From: Silene conica
Taxonomy: Eukaryota; Streptophyta; Magnoliopsida; Caryophyllales; Caryophyllaceae
Reading direction: 5' to 3'
DNA length: 64,000 nt
NCBI GenBank assembly: GCA_029255685.2
Contig: CM055312.2
Span: 71,252,792-71,316,791, forward strand
Shown here: positions 12,678-23,052 of the stretch, one piece after another
How positions within the stretch are numbered: the first letter of the stretch is position 1
Layout of the letters: each line of letters begins with the position of its first letter
Notes under the pieces: generated by a model
What the model was told of the DNA's origin: nothing
The model's input: the letters and a program-made list of their open reading frames with translations, nothing else
Databases searched by the model: none
Made by a program: the position numbers and the translations under genes

Positions 12678-13389
12678 ACTGTAAAACCCCTCGCGAAAGC
12701 GGAAAAATAAAATCATACAAAGTACTAAAAATGCAGCGGAATTAAAACTTTTTAACATAAACATGCGAGGTGATTTAAAACTGGAAACTGAAACTGATAT
12801 AAACAAAGTAGATAAGTATAACAGTCTAAGTACGGAAATGAAATATATACAACAGCCTGGGATGTAACATCCCTACAGGCACCAAAACATAACTGTATCA
12901 AAACTAGAGTCTAGCTATATATCGTGAAGTGTAAGTCAAAAGATGATAAGCGGATCATCACTCGCTACCTCTCATCAACCCCGGCCAACCTGCATGTACC
13001 TACATACATGTAAACATGTACACCACAATCAGTGGGGAGTGACTAGAGTTCTCCTAGCCACCTTTTGTAACGACACGTAACACCAAAATACAAACAGAAT
13101 ACTCCAGCATATATATACACATGTGAAGTATAAAATCTCATCAACTGAATCATACTATCATGCAATCACTAATGCACGGCTCTCAACCAACTTCGGAAAC
13201 CATTTGGAAGGAGAGCCGGTTTCCCTACCGGTTACCCGGTCGGGGGGTCTTTCAGTCCAAACTATTTACGAAACTGACCAAAGAGTCATCCAATGCCTTG
13301 GATGAACAAACTATAACCAAGTTACTATAATCATCAATATCCTCATGCATATCTGACACTGTACCAACACAAGGCAAGCAGATATAAAA

Positions 13390-13960
13390 CAACAAGTATA
13401 AAGGTTCAGCGGTCAACTTAAGACATAACCTAAATACCAACACACTTTCACAATCAAGGACTCAGAGGCCAACTTAAGGCATAGACCAAGATATCAATAA
13501 ACACTAGCAATGGGGCCAGAGGTGAACTTAACACATATCCCACTACCAAAAAAATGTCGGGTCCAGAGGTGAACTTAACACATATCCCAACATACAATCC
13601 AAGTAAAGGGTCCAGAGGTGAACTTAACACATATCCCTATACATCCACAAGCAAATGGTCCAGAGGTGAACTTAACACATATCCCAATGCTACAAACAAG
13701 TATTGGGTCCAGAGGTGAACTTAACACATATCCCAATACACAGCTATCGCACACCGGGTCCAGAGGTGAACTTAACACATATCCCGTGTACGACAACCGA
13801 TCACGTGTCAGGTCCAGAGGTAAGCTTAACACATATCCTGACACGCCACAAGCAAAACACGTAATGGGTCCAGAGGTGAACTTAACACATATCCCATCAC
13901 GCGACATACAACTCACGTGTTAAGCTCAGAGGCCAGCTTAAGGCATACCTTAACACGCAT
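13390..13960. repeat. Array of about 11 short hairpin units in gypsy LTR
   Basis: Eight nearly identical cores (AGAGGTGAACTTAACACATA) and three diverged ones recur every 46-58 bases. Each core is flanked by 6-9-base arms complementary to each other but differing from unit to unit. Examples: GTATTGGG (13700-13707) with CCCAATAC (13732-13739); CGTGTCAGG (13804-13812) with CCTGACACG (13837-13845); CGTGTTAAG (13916-13924) with CTTAACACG (13949-13957). Arms thus vary while pairing is kept. The array looks CRISPR-like at first glance but lies in a plant LTR. Confidence 0.85.
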
Positions 13961-14229
13961 CAACCAATAACATCCAAGGATAGAAACTAACCTATAATTC
14001 TAACTTCTTAAACCACTAAACAACACTTAATTGATCCCGGGAACTAAGATGAGGGAGAGTCGGTTTCCCTTTCGGGTACCCGACCGGGGGGTCTCTATCC
14101 TCTCTCCATTCCCGAACCCAATATAGTGTCGCCCATCCTCCGGGGACCTCAAACACACATAAAAGGTACACGGAACGAATCTCAAACAAAACCGATAAAC
14201 CGTTTGAAAGCTATAAACCAAACAATGAG

Positions 14230-14640
14230 AACAGGGGCTCTCAGCCGGTCCGGGACAGGCTGCCGGTCAGCCGGCTGGGAGTCCCTTCCCATGCCATTGC
14301 AAAATCTGAAAAACAATGAGAAAGGGCTCTCAGCCGGTGGACCGTCCGCCGGCCAGCCGGCTGGGAGTCCCTTCCCATAAATCCGACTTCAAAAACTTAA
14401 CAATTAGAAGGGACTCTCAGCCGGTGGACCGGCTGCCGGTCTGCCGGCTGGGAGTCCTTTCCCAAGCCTCTGAAAAATTTCCACAAAACACCAAGTAGGA
14501 ATCTGAGCCGGTCGACCGGCGGCCGACCTACCAGCTCAGAACCCTCTTTCCCTAAATTCAGAACATTCAAAATTTTAACATACCGACTCTGAGCCGGCCG
14601 ACCGGCTGCCGGTCAGCCTACCGGCTCAGAGTCATCTGTA
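14230..14640. repeat. Array of five GC-rich hairpins in gypsy LTR
   Basis: Five units about 80-90 bases apart have arms such as CTCTCAGCCGG pairing with CCGGCTGGGAG, separated by a GC-rich middle of GGTGGACCG/GCCGGTC type. The fifth unit has CTCTGAGCCGG pairing with CCGGCTCAGAG, a C-G pair changed to G-C, so pairing is maintained. The fourth is similarly altered (ATCTGAGC with GCTCAGAA). The array is strikingly GC-rich in an AT-rich region. Confidence 0.85.
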
Positions 14641-15575
14641 CGCAAAAATTGCAATTCTCTACAATACACAAAACTCCTCAAATCGATTCAAGACTTCTAA
14701 AATCGCAACATACAAAGATTTCCCAGCATATATAATCATCATATACACTAATTACCAGCAATTAATCCCACAATTAAGCCTCAATAAGATTATCCTTTGT
14801 ATCCGTCTTAAGCACACAATTTCTGAAAAATCGAACTATGAGCATGTGAAACACAATCAAGCAAATGAACATCATACACATGAATTCCTAGCATGATATC
14901 TAAGTCCATTGAACATAAACAACATGTAAAATCAGAAACTTAATCATCTAAACCAAGAAAAGTGCTAATATTACAAATAAGGCCGAGTTTCTCATAATTG
15001 TCACCTTAAAAGCGATCTTGATCAAAGCTCCTCTTCTACAACGTAGCTATCCACACTAGGGTCGTCTAAGCCTTCACCTACAACAAGAAAAACGGATTTA
15101 AGAGACCAAAATGCGGATTCTACAAAAACAGGCCAATTTTCGAATGGAAGGAATTAAACATCGGAAGTGATAGATGACTTACAAATTTCATGAGGATTCC
15201 AAAAATGTATAAATTACCTTGATTCGGAAAGCGGATGATGATTGAAATTGGATTTTAAGATTGAGTTTTAAGGAGGAAATACGAGGATGAAGATACAGTG
15301 TTCTTATTTCTTTGAGAATGAATATGTCGACATTTCAATGAGGGTTTAGGGGGTTTTATGTGTCCTTTCCCGTTTAAATGAAAACGGGTTTAGAAATGAA
15401 CGGGTTTTATGATATTAAGTTTGCCAAGTTGTATTCGTCTTAAGGACTTAAGGTTCTTAAGACGGATCTTACGATTTATTAAAAATACTTCTCAATAAAT
15501 TATTAAAATATTATTTTATCACTTAAAATAATTCAAAACCTTAAAAAATATTTTATGAAAATACGGGATGTTACA

Positions 15576-16598
15576 TGAGGGGCTTGTGATATGTTTAGAA
15601 TTGCTTCCACCCACCATTTAGTAACAAGGCCTTGTGCTTTTGGGCTTAAGTGAGGACAATTTTTTGGCCCAAAGGAACACATCTCATCTTATTGGGTGCG
15701 TGTTACGACGGTGGCGGGTCGGGTTGTTACAAAGAAGGTGAAGATTGAAGGATGAAGAAGATGAAGGAAGAGATTGAAAAAAAGAAGGGAAGGGCAAAAT
15801 AGTCCTAAAAATATTAATTTGCCGGAAAAACAGCAAAATTGACGGAAATTAGTTCGGAAAATGGTTTTGGGTGCATATTTTAAATTGATCAATTAATTTG
15901 GGTGTAATTTATTAAAAAAAATTGAGGTGAGAGTAAGTTTTAAAAAGTGGATTTGATGTGGGTGTAATTGATATTTTTTTATCAGGTCTAAGTGTCAGAT
16001 TTTGTTGAAAGAATAGTGTTTTTCAAGTGTAAACAACATATTAAACCGGACTCCATAGCAGAGTTATCGTTTTTAAGCCAAATTCGAATGTTTAGATTGA
16101 TTTTCAGACCGCTTTATATAAAATAAATTGTCTTTGGAAACTTTTTTCGGAATATTGGCTTCTTTTATCAATTTAATTTAATGTCATAAAATGTTTATGT
16201 TATTTTATTTTATTGTTTGATAGCTTATTATTTTGAATTGTTTAGAATAATAGTAGATTAATTCACTATAATTATAGGTTGCCTATAATGAATGAGCGAA
16301 ATCGAGGGCTAAATCTTTCCAATGCTTCGTAGTTAAAGAATAGCCCCGGAGCGGCAAGTATGTTAGTAAGTTAGATAAGATACTCCTGAAGCTGGCTCTA
16401 GTTTTTTCTTCCTATTGAGTGTGAGTGAAGCAAGTGAAAATTCTAACATAATGATGAAAGCACTATTGCAATCGACTTCTCATTCTAGACAATCTTCTGC
16501 CTTTACTTCCAAGAACACGTAATAATGGACTCTTTCTTTTTAATGAGTTTATCGTCCGAGTAAGAGCTCTCTACAAGCAGTATTTTATTGAGAATTTC
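15576..16598. other. Unassigned intergenic sequence
   Basis: About 1 kb between the gypsy LTR and the second copy of the repeated segment. A purine-rich GAAGAAGATGAAGG stretch lies near 15750. The longest ORF (15689-15892, minus) has no recognisable domain. I find no gene or transposon end. Confidence 0.6.
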
Positions 16599-16901
16599 AC
16601 TAAAAACTAAACCTAATAATTTCAATAAGACATATTAATAATTGCTAAAATTGTAAATTACTAATCGAAAAATTCTAGTCCATTGTTCAAGTTCTAGATT
16701 ACTTAGATTGGATTTTACGGAAAGTGTAAACATAAGAGTTAAATTGATTATAGCTAGGAAAAAGGGTACGATATGGAAAATTATGAAGAAATGTATGTGA
16801 AAAAGTAAAGTTCGTATGTGAAAAAGTAATTCCGACGAATCTAAATTACTCTAGACTTTATTCTATTTACAAGTCTAATACAATAATTTTTTCATCAAGG
16901 G
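16599..16901. repeat. Direct duplicate, copy A', left part
   Basis: Matches window positions 1-304 with a few single-base differences. It is broken at 16901 by the hAT-like element and resumes at 23053. The last eight bases (ATCAAGGG, 16894-16901) are the left target-site duplication. Confidence 0.92.
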
Positions 16902-17320
16902 CAGTGGCGGATGCAAGATTTTGACATAGGGTAGGCACAAATTTTTCTCGACAAAAATTTTCTTTAATTTATAACGCAATTTTTTGTTTTGAATTTTGTT
17001 CTAGAATATTTTGGTATAATGATTAAAATGAAACGGAAAAAAAAATCTCAATGGATGTTTTTAACCTTACAAAATAAAGAATTTAATATATTATTAAAAA
17101 TAACAATATATATTGATACAAATGTTTCAATCTCAGTAACCGTCTCTTTCATCCATATTTTATCACCAATAATATACGGTTTTTTGTTTCTTCAAGTTAT
17201 AAGCAACTTGATTTCCACTAATATTGTCTTATTTTTGTGGCGGATTTTATAAGAGAATAATTTAACAAGTATGTTTAATAATGATATAATAAATTTTAAT
17301 AATCAAATAAACAATTAATA

Positions 17321-17392
17321 GTAATGGTGTAGTGGTTAACTGGTTAGTTTAGTATCTTGAAGTTCAAGGATCGATCCTTTCAACATGCAATT
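17321..17392 (+). other. tRNA-like sequence near left end of hAT element
   Basis: GGTGTAGTGGTTAACTGG resembles a tRNA A-box/D-arm. About 35 bases on, TTCAAGGATCGATCCTTT resembles a B-box/T-arm, though the T-loop is weak. The cloverleaf is not convincing and no anticodon can be assigned, so I treat it as a tRNA-derived relic and not a gene. Confidence 0.4.
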
Positions 17393-17574
17393 TTTAATCT
17401 CAAAATAAGAATAATACTAGATTTCATGCCCGGCCTTTGCCCGGGTAATATCTTGACATAGTTTCAAAGTAATTATCGTAACAGTTAATTTTCTAAAAAT
17501 ACTTTGTATAATAGGCATATATAGAGAATAATTTAGGTATGATTGTTTTTGTTGGCTAAGAAAACATTATATGT

Positions 17575-18365
17575 ATCAGGCTCGTATTCTTTTCTTAATA
17601 GCCCGTATTCTTCTTACGTTAACTCGTATTTTTTTTATATTAGCCTGTATTCTTACATGCTCGTATTTGTAAGTTCCTGATCCTCTTATACGCTCGTATT
17701 TTTATCTTAATAGCTCGTATTTTTTTACATTAGCGCATTATTGTGTGCTCGTATTTTTAGTTCCCGATTCTCTTAATTTCTTATTTCTTTTACATTAGTT
17801 CGTATTTCTTATATATTCGTAATTTGTTGATCGTATTCTTTTAATTATAACTCGTAATCTTAAGTGCTTATTATATCATGAAATTTGACGTCTTTCAAAT
17901 CTAATTCTATTTTTTTAGTTCGAGAAGTGTTTCAATTAGCTCATGTTTTTGTATTCTGTTTACATTAGCTCATATTCTCATCTTAATAGGCCGTATTCTT
18001 ATGTGCTCGTATATATAAGTTCGTGATCCTTTTAATCTCGTATTCGTATTCATTTGTGCTCATATTTTGAAGCTCGTCTTATATTAATAGCCCGTATTGT
18101 TTTTTCATTAGCTTGTATTCATTTGTGCTCGTATTTTAAAGCTCGTCTTAATAGGTAGTATTGTTTTTACATTAGCTCTTATTTTTAGCCTAATAGCCCG
18201 GATTCTTTTTATATTGGCTCGTATTCTTAGGTTACTAACTCGCATTCTTCTGTGCTCATACTTTTTAGTTCGTGATTCCCTTAAAATTCTTATTCTCTTT
18301 ACATTAGCTCATATTCTTATGTGTTCGTATTATGTAGCTTATATTTTTTTTTTAATTATACCTCG
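17575..18365. repeat. CTCGTATTCTT-type short tandem array, copy 1
   Basis: Degenerate units around GCTCGTATTCTT, alternating with TTAATAG or TTTACATTAG linkers, recur many times. The same array appears at 20235-21260. It is non-coding and lies inside the Helitron-like copies. Confidence 0.75.
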
Positions 18366-18479
18366 TAAACTTAAGTGCTTAATATATTCATCAATACATT
18401 TATTTATGCTTTTAACTAAATAAGAGAAAGGGAACAACAAATTATACCATAATTTTACGGTAGCCAAAATTCTTAGTTA

Positions 18480-19075
18480 TCAGTTATTTTATTAACTAAT
18501 TCAATAGTTATCCAACAGATACTTTATTACTATTTAATTATCTTTTTATTTATTTACTTAATTTATTTAACCAAAGTAATAGCTAGTATAATCACTCTAA
18601 AAACAATAATTATTCAACTGATATTTTATTACTATTTAATTATTTATCTTTTTATTTATATAATTATTAATTTAACCAAAGTAATAGCCAATATAATCGC
18701 TCTAAAAACAATAATTATTCAACTGGTATTTAATTATTATTTAATTATCCTTTTATTTTTATACTTCATTTATTTAACCAAAGTAATAGCGAATGAAATT
18801 TCTCTAAACAATAGCCAATGAAATCAATTATTTTATTAACTAATTCAATAATTATCCAACTGATATTTTATTGCTATTTAATTATCTTTTTATTTATATA
18901 CTTAATTTATTTAACCAAAGTAATGACCAATGTAATCGCTCTAAAAACAATAATTATCCAACTGATATTTTATTACTATTTAATTATCTTTTTATTTATA
19001 TACTTAATTTATTTAACAAAATTAATAGTCAATGAAATTGCTCTAAAACAATAGCCAATAAAATCGCTCGAAAAG
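18480..19075. repeat. About 105-bp tandem repeat array, copy 1
   Basis: Five or so units share CAACTGATATTTTATTACT, then TTAATTATCTTTTTATTTAT, then AACCAAAGTAATAGCCAATG. A paralogous array lies at 21420-22135. It is strongly AT-rich and non-coding. Confidence 0.75.
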
Positions 19076-19530
19076 TTTCTCTTTTAAGTATATACTAGAT
19101 TTCATGCCCGGGCGTTGCCCGGGTAATATCTTGACATGTTTCAAAGTAATTATCGTAAAAGTTAATCTTCTAAAAATACTTAGTATAATAGGCATATATA
19201 GAGAATAATTCAAGTATGATTATTTTTTGGCTCATGCCAAGGCGTTGCCTGGGTAATATATTTGCATGGTTTCAAAGTAATTATCGTAACAGTTAATCTT
19301 CTAAAAATACTTAGTATAATAGGCATATATAGAGAATAATCCAACTATGATAATTTTTTATGGCTAATGAAACATCAGATGTATCATCATCAATGGAACA
19401 ATATGGAACGTTGAAAGTGCATGAAATTCCAATGGAAACGAAAACATGTACCTTCGATTCAATGGTCTTGGAAAGACACCTACATATTACGCAGCACCCT
19501 CAAAATAATTTTTTAAGCACATTTATTGTT

Positions 19531-20134
19531 GGATTAATTGATAGAAATATTCTGAACTATAAGTGAACGGCTCAAAATACTATAAATTTTATTTTAACTA
19601 CCAATATAACCAACTAATGCCCTCATTTGCTTTGAATAGAATTTGTTGTTTTGTTAACTTATCGTAGCATGTTTTAATGGTGTGAGTAGGTGAATAGATT
19701 AACACAGAAGTAAAAAGAGAAAGACGGTTAGAGAACGGTTAGAAATTTCTTCACTTATTTAGCAGTTAGCAGTAATATATTACTTCCTCCATTCTTTTTA
19801 TATCACCCCATTTCTTTATACACGTTTGCCGATATTCATTTTGTTTTGATTATATCTTTAGCTACATATTACTAAAAATTATAAAAGTTTAATATTCTTA
19901 ATCCTCTTATCAAGACAAGCCAAAAAAGATCTCACGTGAATATATTTCGGTGAACGGATTGAGAGAAAACTGACGTTGAATACTGGATTGTGAATAGTGT
20001 CCAAAAGGGAAATGGGGTGACATAAAAAGAATGGGGAAAGTATAATAAAAGAGAATAAGGGCATTAGTTGGTTATATTGGTAGTTAAAATAGAATTTGAG
20101 CTATTTTGAGTAAGACGCACATAGTTCAGAGTAT
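19531..20134. mobile_element. MULE-type MITE with nested Stowaway-like MITE
   Basis: Homologous to the element at 37584-37945. It begins GGATTAATTGATAGAAATA and ends in a near-inverse TATTTTTATCAATTAAT. The right end has lost the final CC. It is enlarged by the Stowaway-like insertion at 19783-20040. It is non-coding. Confidence 0.65.
19783..20040. mobile_element. Stowaway-like MITE (258 bp)
   Basis: The TA target duplication is at 19781-19782 and 20041-20042. Inverted ends begin CTTCCTCCATTCTTTTTAT on the left and CTTTCCCCATTCTTTTTAT from the right on the minus strand, continuing through TCACCCCATTT on both sides. This is typical of mariner-derived Stowaway MITEs. It is nested inside the MITE at 19531. 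Confidence 0.8.
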
Positions 20135-20234
20135 TTTTATCAATTAATATTATAGTGTTATAATAACTTGTATACTTTTCATTTAAGTATCATCTTAAAG
20201 AAATTTTTTTATCCAATATTTCTAATATATGAAA

Positions 20235-21260
20235 AAAGTTGAAGCTCGTATTCATTTAACATTAACTCGTATTTTTTTACATTAGATCGTATTCTTTTTA
20301 CTTTAGCATATATTCTTATTTTAATAGCTCGTATTCTTATCTTATTATCTCGTATACTTTTTACATTAGCTCGTATTCTTATCTTAATAGCTCGTATATT
20401 TATCTTACTATCCCGTATTCTTCTTACATTAGGTGGTATTCTTTTTATATTAGTCCATATTCTTATATGCTCATATTTGTAAGTTCGTGATCCTCTTATA
20501 TGCTCGTGTGTTATTTTTACATTAGCTCGTATTCTTATCTTAATAGCTCGTATATTTTTACATTAGCTCGTATTCTTAATTAACTTAATAGCTCTATTAG
20601 GGTCGCATTCTTGCGTTAATAACTCGCGTTCTTATGTGCTTGTATTTTTTAGGTCTTGATTCTCTTAAGTTCTTATTCCGTTTACATTAGCTCGTATTTC
20701 TTATATATTCGTATTTTGTAGCTCGTATTCTTTTAATTATACCACGTAATTTTAAGTGCTTATTATATCATGAAACTTGACGTCTTGCAATTCTGGTTCT
20801 TTTTTTTTTTTACCTCGAGAAGTGTTTCAATTAGCTCGTGTTTTCGTTTTATGTTTACATTAGCTTGTATTCTCATATTAATAGGTCGTATTCTTATGTT
20901 CTCGTATATTTAAGTTCGTGATCCTTTTAATCTCGTATTCGTATTCATTTGTGCTAATATTTTGAAGCTCGTCTTATCTTAATAGCTCGTATTGTTTCTT
21001 CATTAGCCCGTATTCATTTATGCTCGTATTTTAAAGCTCGTCTTATCTTAATAACTCGTATTGTTTTTACATTAGCTCGTATTCTTAGCTCAATTGCTCG
21101 TATTCTTTTTATATTAGTTCGTATTCTTAGGTTAATAACTCGCATTCTTCAATGCTCGTATTTTTAGTTCGTGATTCTCTTAAATTCTTATTCTTTTTAC
21201 ATTTTCTCATATTCTTATGTGTTCGTATTATATAGCTCGTATTTTTAATTATACCTCATA
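20235..21260. repeat. CTCGTATTCTT-type short tandem array, copy 2
   Basis: Same degenerate TAGCTCGTATTCTTATCTTA units as at 17575-18365, belonging to Helitron-like copy 2. Confidence 0.75.
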
Positions 21261-21419
21261 AACTTAAGTGCTTAATATATTTATCAATACAACTATTTAT
21301 GCTTTTAGTTAAATAAGAGAGGCTTAATATATTCATGAATACATCTATTTATACTTTTTAATTAAATAAGAGAAGGGAAAAAGTAAATTATACCATAACT
21401 CTACGTCTCTACGGTAGTC

Positions 21420-22135
21420 AAAACTCTTAGTTTACAATCAATTTATTACTATTTAATTATCTTTTTATTTATATACTTAATTTATTTAACTAAGGGTAAT
21501 AGCCAATGTAATTCTCTAAAAACAATAATTATCCAACTGATATTTTATTACTATTTAATTATCTTTTTAATTATATACCTAATTTATTTAACAAAAGTAA
21601 TAGGAAATGAAATTGCTCTATAACAATAGCCAATGAAATCAATTATTTTATTAACTAATTCAATAAATATCCAACTGATATTTTATTACTATTTAATTAT
21701 CATTTTTTTTATATACTTAATTTATTTAATCAAAGTAATAGCTAATGTAATCGCTCCATAAATAATAATTATAAAATTGATATTTTATTACTATTTAATT
21801 ATCTTTTTATTTATATAGTTAATTTATTTAACCGAAGTAATAGCCACTGAAAGTGTTCTAAAACAATAGTCAACGAAATCAATTATTTTATTAACTAATT
21901 CAATAATTATCCAACTGATATTTTATTACTATTTAATTATCTTTTTTTATATACTTAATTTATTTAACCGAAATAATAGCCAATGTAATTACTCTCTAAA
22001 AACAATAATTATCCAACTGATATTTTATTACTATTTAATTATCTTTTTATTTATATAGTTAATTTATTTAATCAAATTAATAGCCAATGAAACTGCTCTA
22101 AAACAATAACCAATGAAATCGCTTGAAAATTTTCT
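21420..22135. repeat. About 105-bp tandem repeat array, copy 2
   Basis: Six or so units with the CAACTGATATTTTATTACT word, paralogous to 18480-19075. Confidence 0.75.
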
Positions 22136-22870
22136 CTCTTAACTATAATTATTAATTATTAAAACTTATTAATGTTGTTAGAAGAATAATTGGAAGTATG
22201 GAACAACTACAATTCTATAGAAACACACAATCATCAATATGTCTTACCTGTGACGAATATTTGTGACGGATATATTCGTCACAAGTTTATAACGGATCAA
22301 GTATCACCCACATGATAGATAAGACAAAAAGTAAAATGCATCGAGAACCACAAAAAAATTGTCTTTATTTTGAAATGTGGGTTTTATTTGACGCGTCACA
22401 AGTTTTTTATGGAAGTTTAACTTTTTATAAAAATAAATTAATGAAAAATACAAAATAGTCTACGTCCTAATCCTAAATTTTACTACCTAAACAGAAAATT
22501 TTTACATGAATTCAAACACAAGTTTGGTAAATATAATCAACTTAAGAGTTCTCTTAGAATTCTAATCCTAAAATTAACTATATCTTTTTATAAGTCCTAC
22601 AAATTCTAATAATGAGTTAGTTGTTATCCGTAAATTCTAACCACACAAATTCTATCTCAATGACTTAATTAATAAATACTCGTATTTGCAAACTCTTACT
22701 CTTTATTTTGATTTTTTTATTTATACATTAAAATTATTCAACAAAAGTAATAGCCAATTAAATCGCTCCAAAATAATAACCAATGAAATCGCTTTAAAAG
22801 TTCCTCTTTTAAGTATATATATTGATATATTGATTGACGATAAAACGAGAAGGCCCAAAAATAGTTTTCT
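22136..22870. other. Unassigned AT-rich interior of the hAT element
   Basis: No ORF of note. A short direct motif GTGACGAATATTTGTGACGG lies near 22252, and a last partial relative of the 105-bp repeat (AACCAATGAAATCGC) lies near 22776. Confidence 0.5.
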
Positions 22871-22879
22871 GAATAAAAA

Positions 22880-22948
22880 TGTCATTAGTAAGATTTGAAC
22901 CTGGGTCTCCTTTACAATAAGAGAATGCTCTACCACTTGGGCTACGAA
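22880..22948 (-). other. tRNA-like sequence near right end of hAT element
   Basis: On the minus strand GTAGCCCAAGTGGTAGAGCA resembles a D-arm/A-box and, about 25 bases later, CCAGGTTCAAATCTTAC resembles a T-arm/B-box. The acceptor stem does not close and the anticodon loop is irregular. It is a tRNA-derived relic, not a functional tRNA gene. Confidence 0.5.
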
Positions 22949-23052
22949 GATATTTTGCTATTTATTTACACTTACATATAATTAATTTCTGAAACTCGGG
23001 GGAGGGCACGTGCCCGCCCTTTCCCTCCCCCAGATCCGCCCTTAATCAAGGG

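Larger units (their letters stand above)
10239..15575 (-). mobile_element. 5' part of a Ty3/gypsy LTR element (truncated in RT)
   Basis: Read on the minus strand: LTR (15575-12680), initiator tRNA-Met primer site, then gag-protease-RT ending abruptly at 10239 where copia DNA begins. RNase H, integrase and the 3' LTR are absent from the window. The LTR type (TGTAAAACCCC...GGGATGTTACA, 2.9 kb) and pol sequence resemble Del/Tekay chromoviruses, but the diagnostic integrase chromodomain is not present to confirm this. Confidence 0.88.
12680..15575 (-). repeat. 5' LTR of the gypsy element (2.9 kb)
   Basis: On the plus strand it runs from TGTAAAACCCC (12680) to GGGATGTTACA (15575), with near-inverse ends as in chromovirus-type LTRs. 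It contains two hairpin arrays (13390-13960 and 14230-14640), annotated separately, and GC-rich islands near 13215 and 14080 (CCGGTTACCCGGTCGGGGGG-like). Only one LTR is present, so neither age nor target duplication can be measured. Confidence 0.85.
17417..19094 (-). mobile_element. Helitron-like element, copy 1
   Basis: The minus-strand 3' end at 17417-17450 has a hairpin of CCCGGGC/GCCGGGC arms followed by ATGAAATCTAG and T. To the right come an array of CTCGTATTCTT-type units (about 17575-18365) and then an array of about 105-bp units (about 18480-19075). A second, very similar 3' end starts at 19095, so copies 1 and 2 appear joined head to tail. The 5' TC end is inferred from that junction only. 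Confidence 0.5.
19095..22838 (-). mobile_element. Helitron-like element, copy 2 with nested MITEs
   Basis: The minus-strand 3' end (hairpin CCCGGGCAACGCCCGGG, then ATGAAATCTAG|T) is at 19095-19128. A damaged third copy of the hairpin region lies at about 19229-19262. It repeats the layout of copy 1: CTCGTATTCTT array (20235-21260), then the 105-bp array (21420-22135). The right border near 22838 is a guess from a TC-like start on the minus strand. No Rep/helicase is encoded. Confidence 0.4.
16902..23044. mobile_element. hAT-like DNA transposon, non-autonomous, 6.1 kb
   Basis: Flanked by a perfect 8-bp duplication ATCAAGGG (16894-16901 and 23045-23052). The uninterrupted paralogue at about 290-310 shows the empty site with a single ATCAAGGG, so both borders are exact. 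Ends are imperfect inverted repeats: CAGTGGCGGAT on the left and, on the minus strand from the right end, TAAGGGCGGAT. The 8-bp duplication and terminal form fit the hAT superfamily. No transposase ORF is present. The interior is almost entirely Helitron-like repeats, MITEs and tRNA-like stretches. Confidence 0.85.

Noticed and set aside
13575..13923. ORFs on both strands with repeated VKFTSGP / GEVNLTHIP peptides
   Set aside because: They are translations of the hairpin array, caused by the repeat period, not real proteins.
13500..13930. CRISPR-like look: a 30-base repeat with about 20-base variable spacers
   Set aside because: It lies inside a plant LTR with no cas genes. The 'spacers' are partly the complementary arms of each unit, and there is no prokaryotic context.
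22880..22948. Functional tRNA gene
   Set aside because: The D- and T-arm words are present, but the acceptor stem does not pair and the anticodon stem-loop is irregular. The same reasoning applies to 17321-17392 and 60601-60670.
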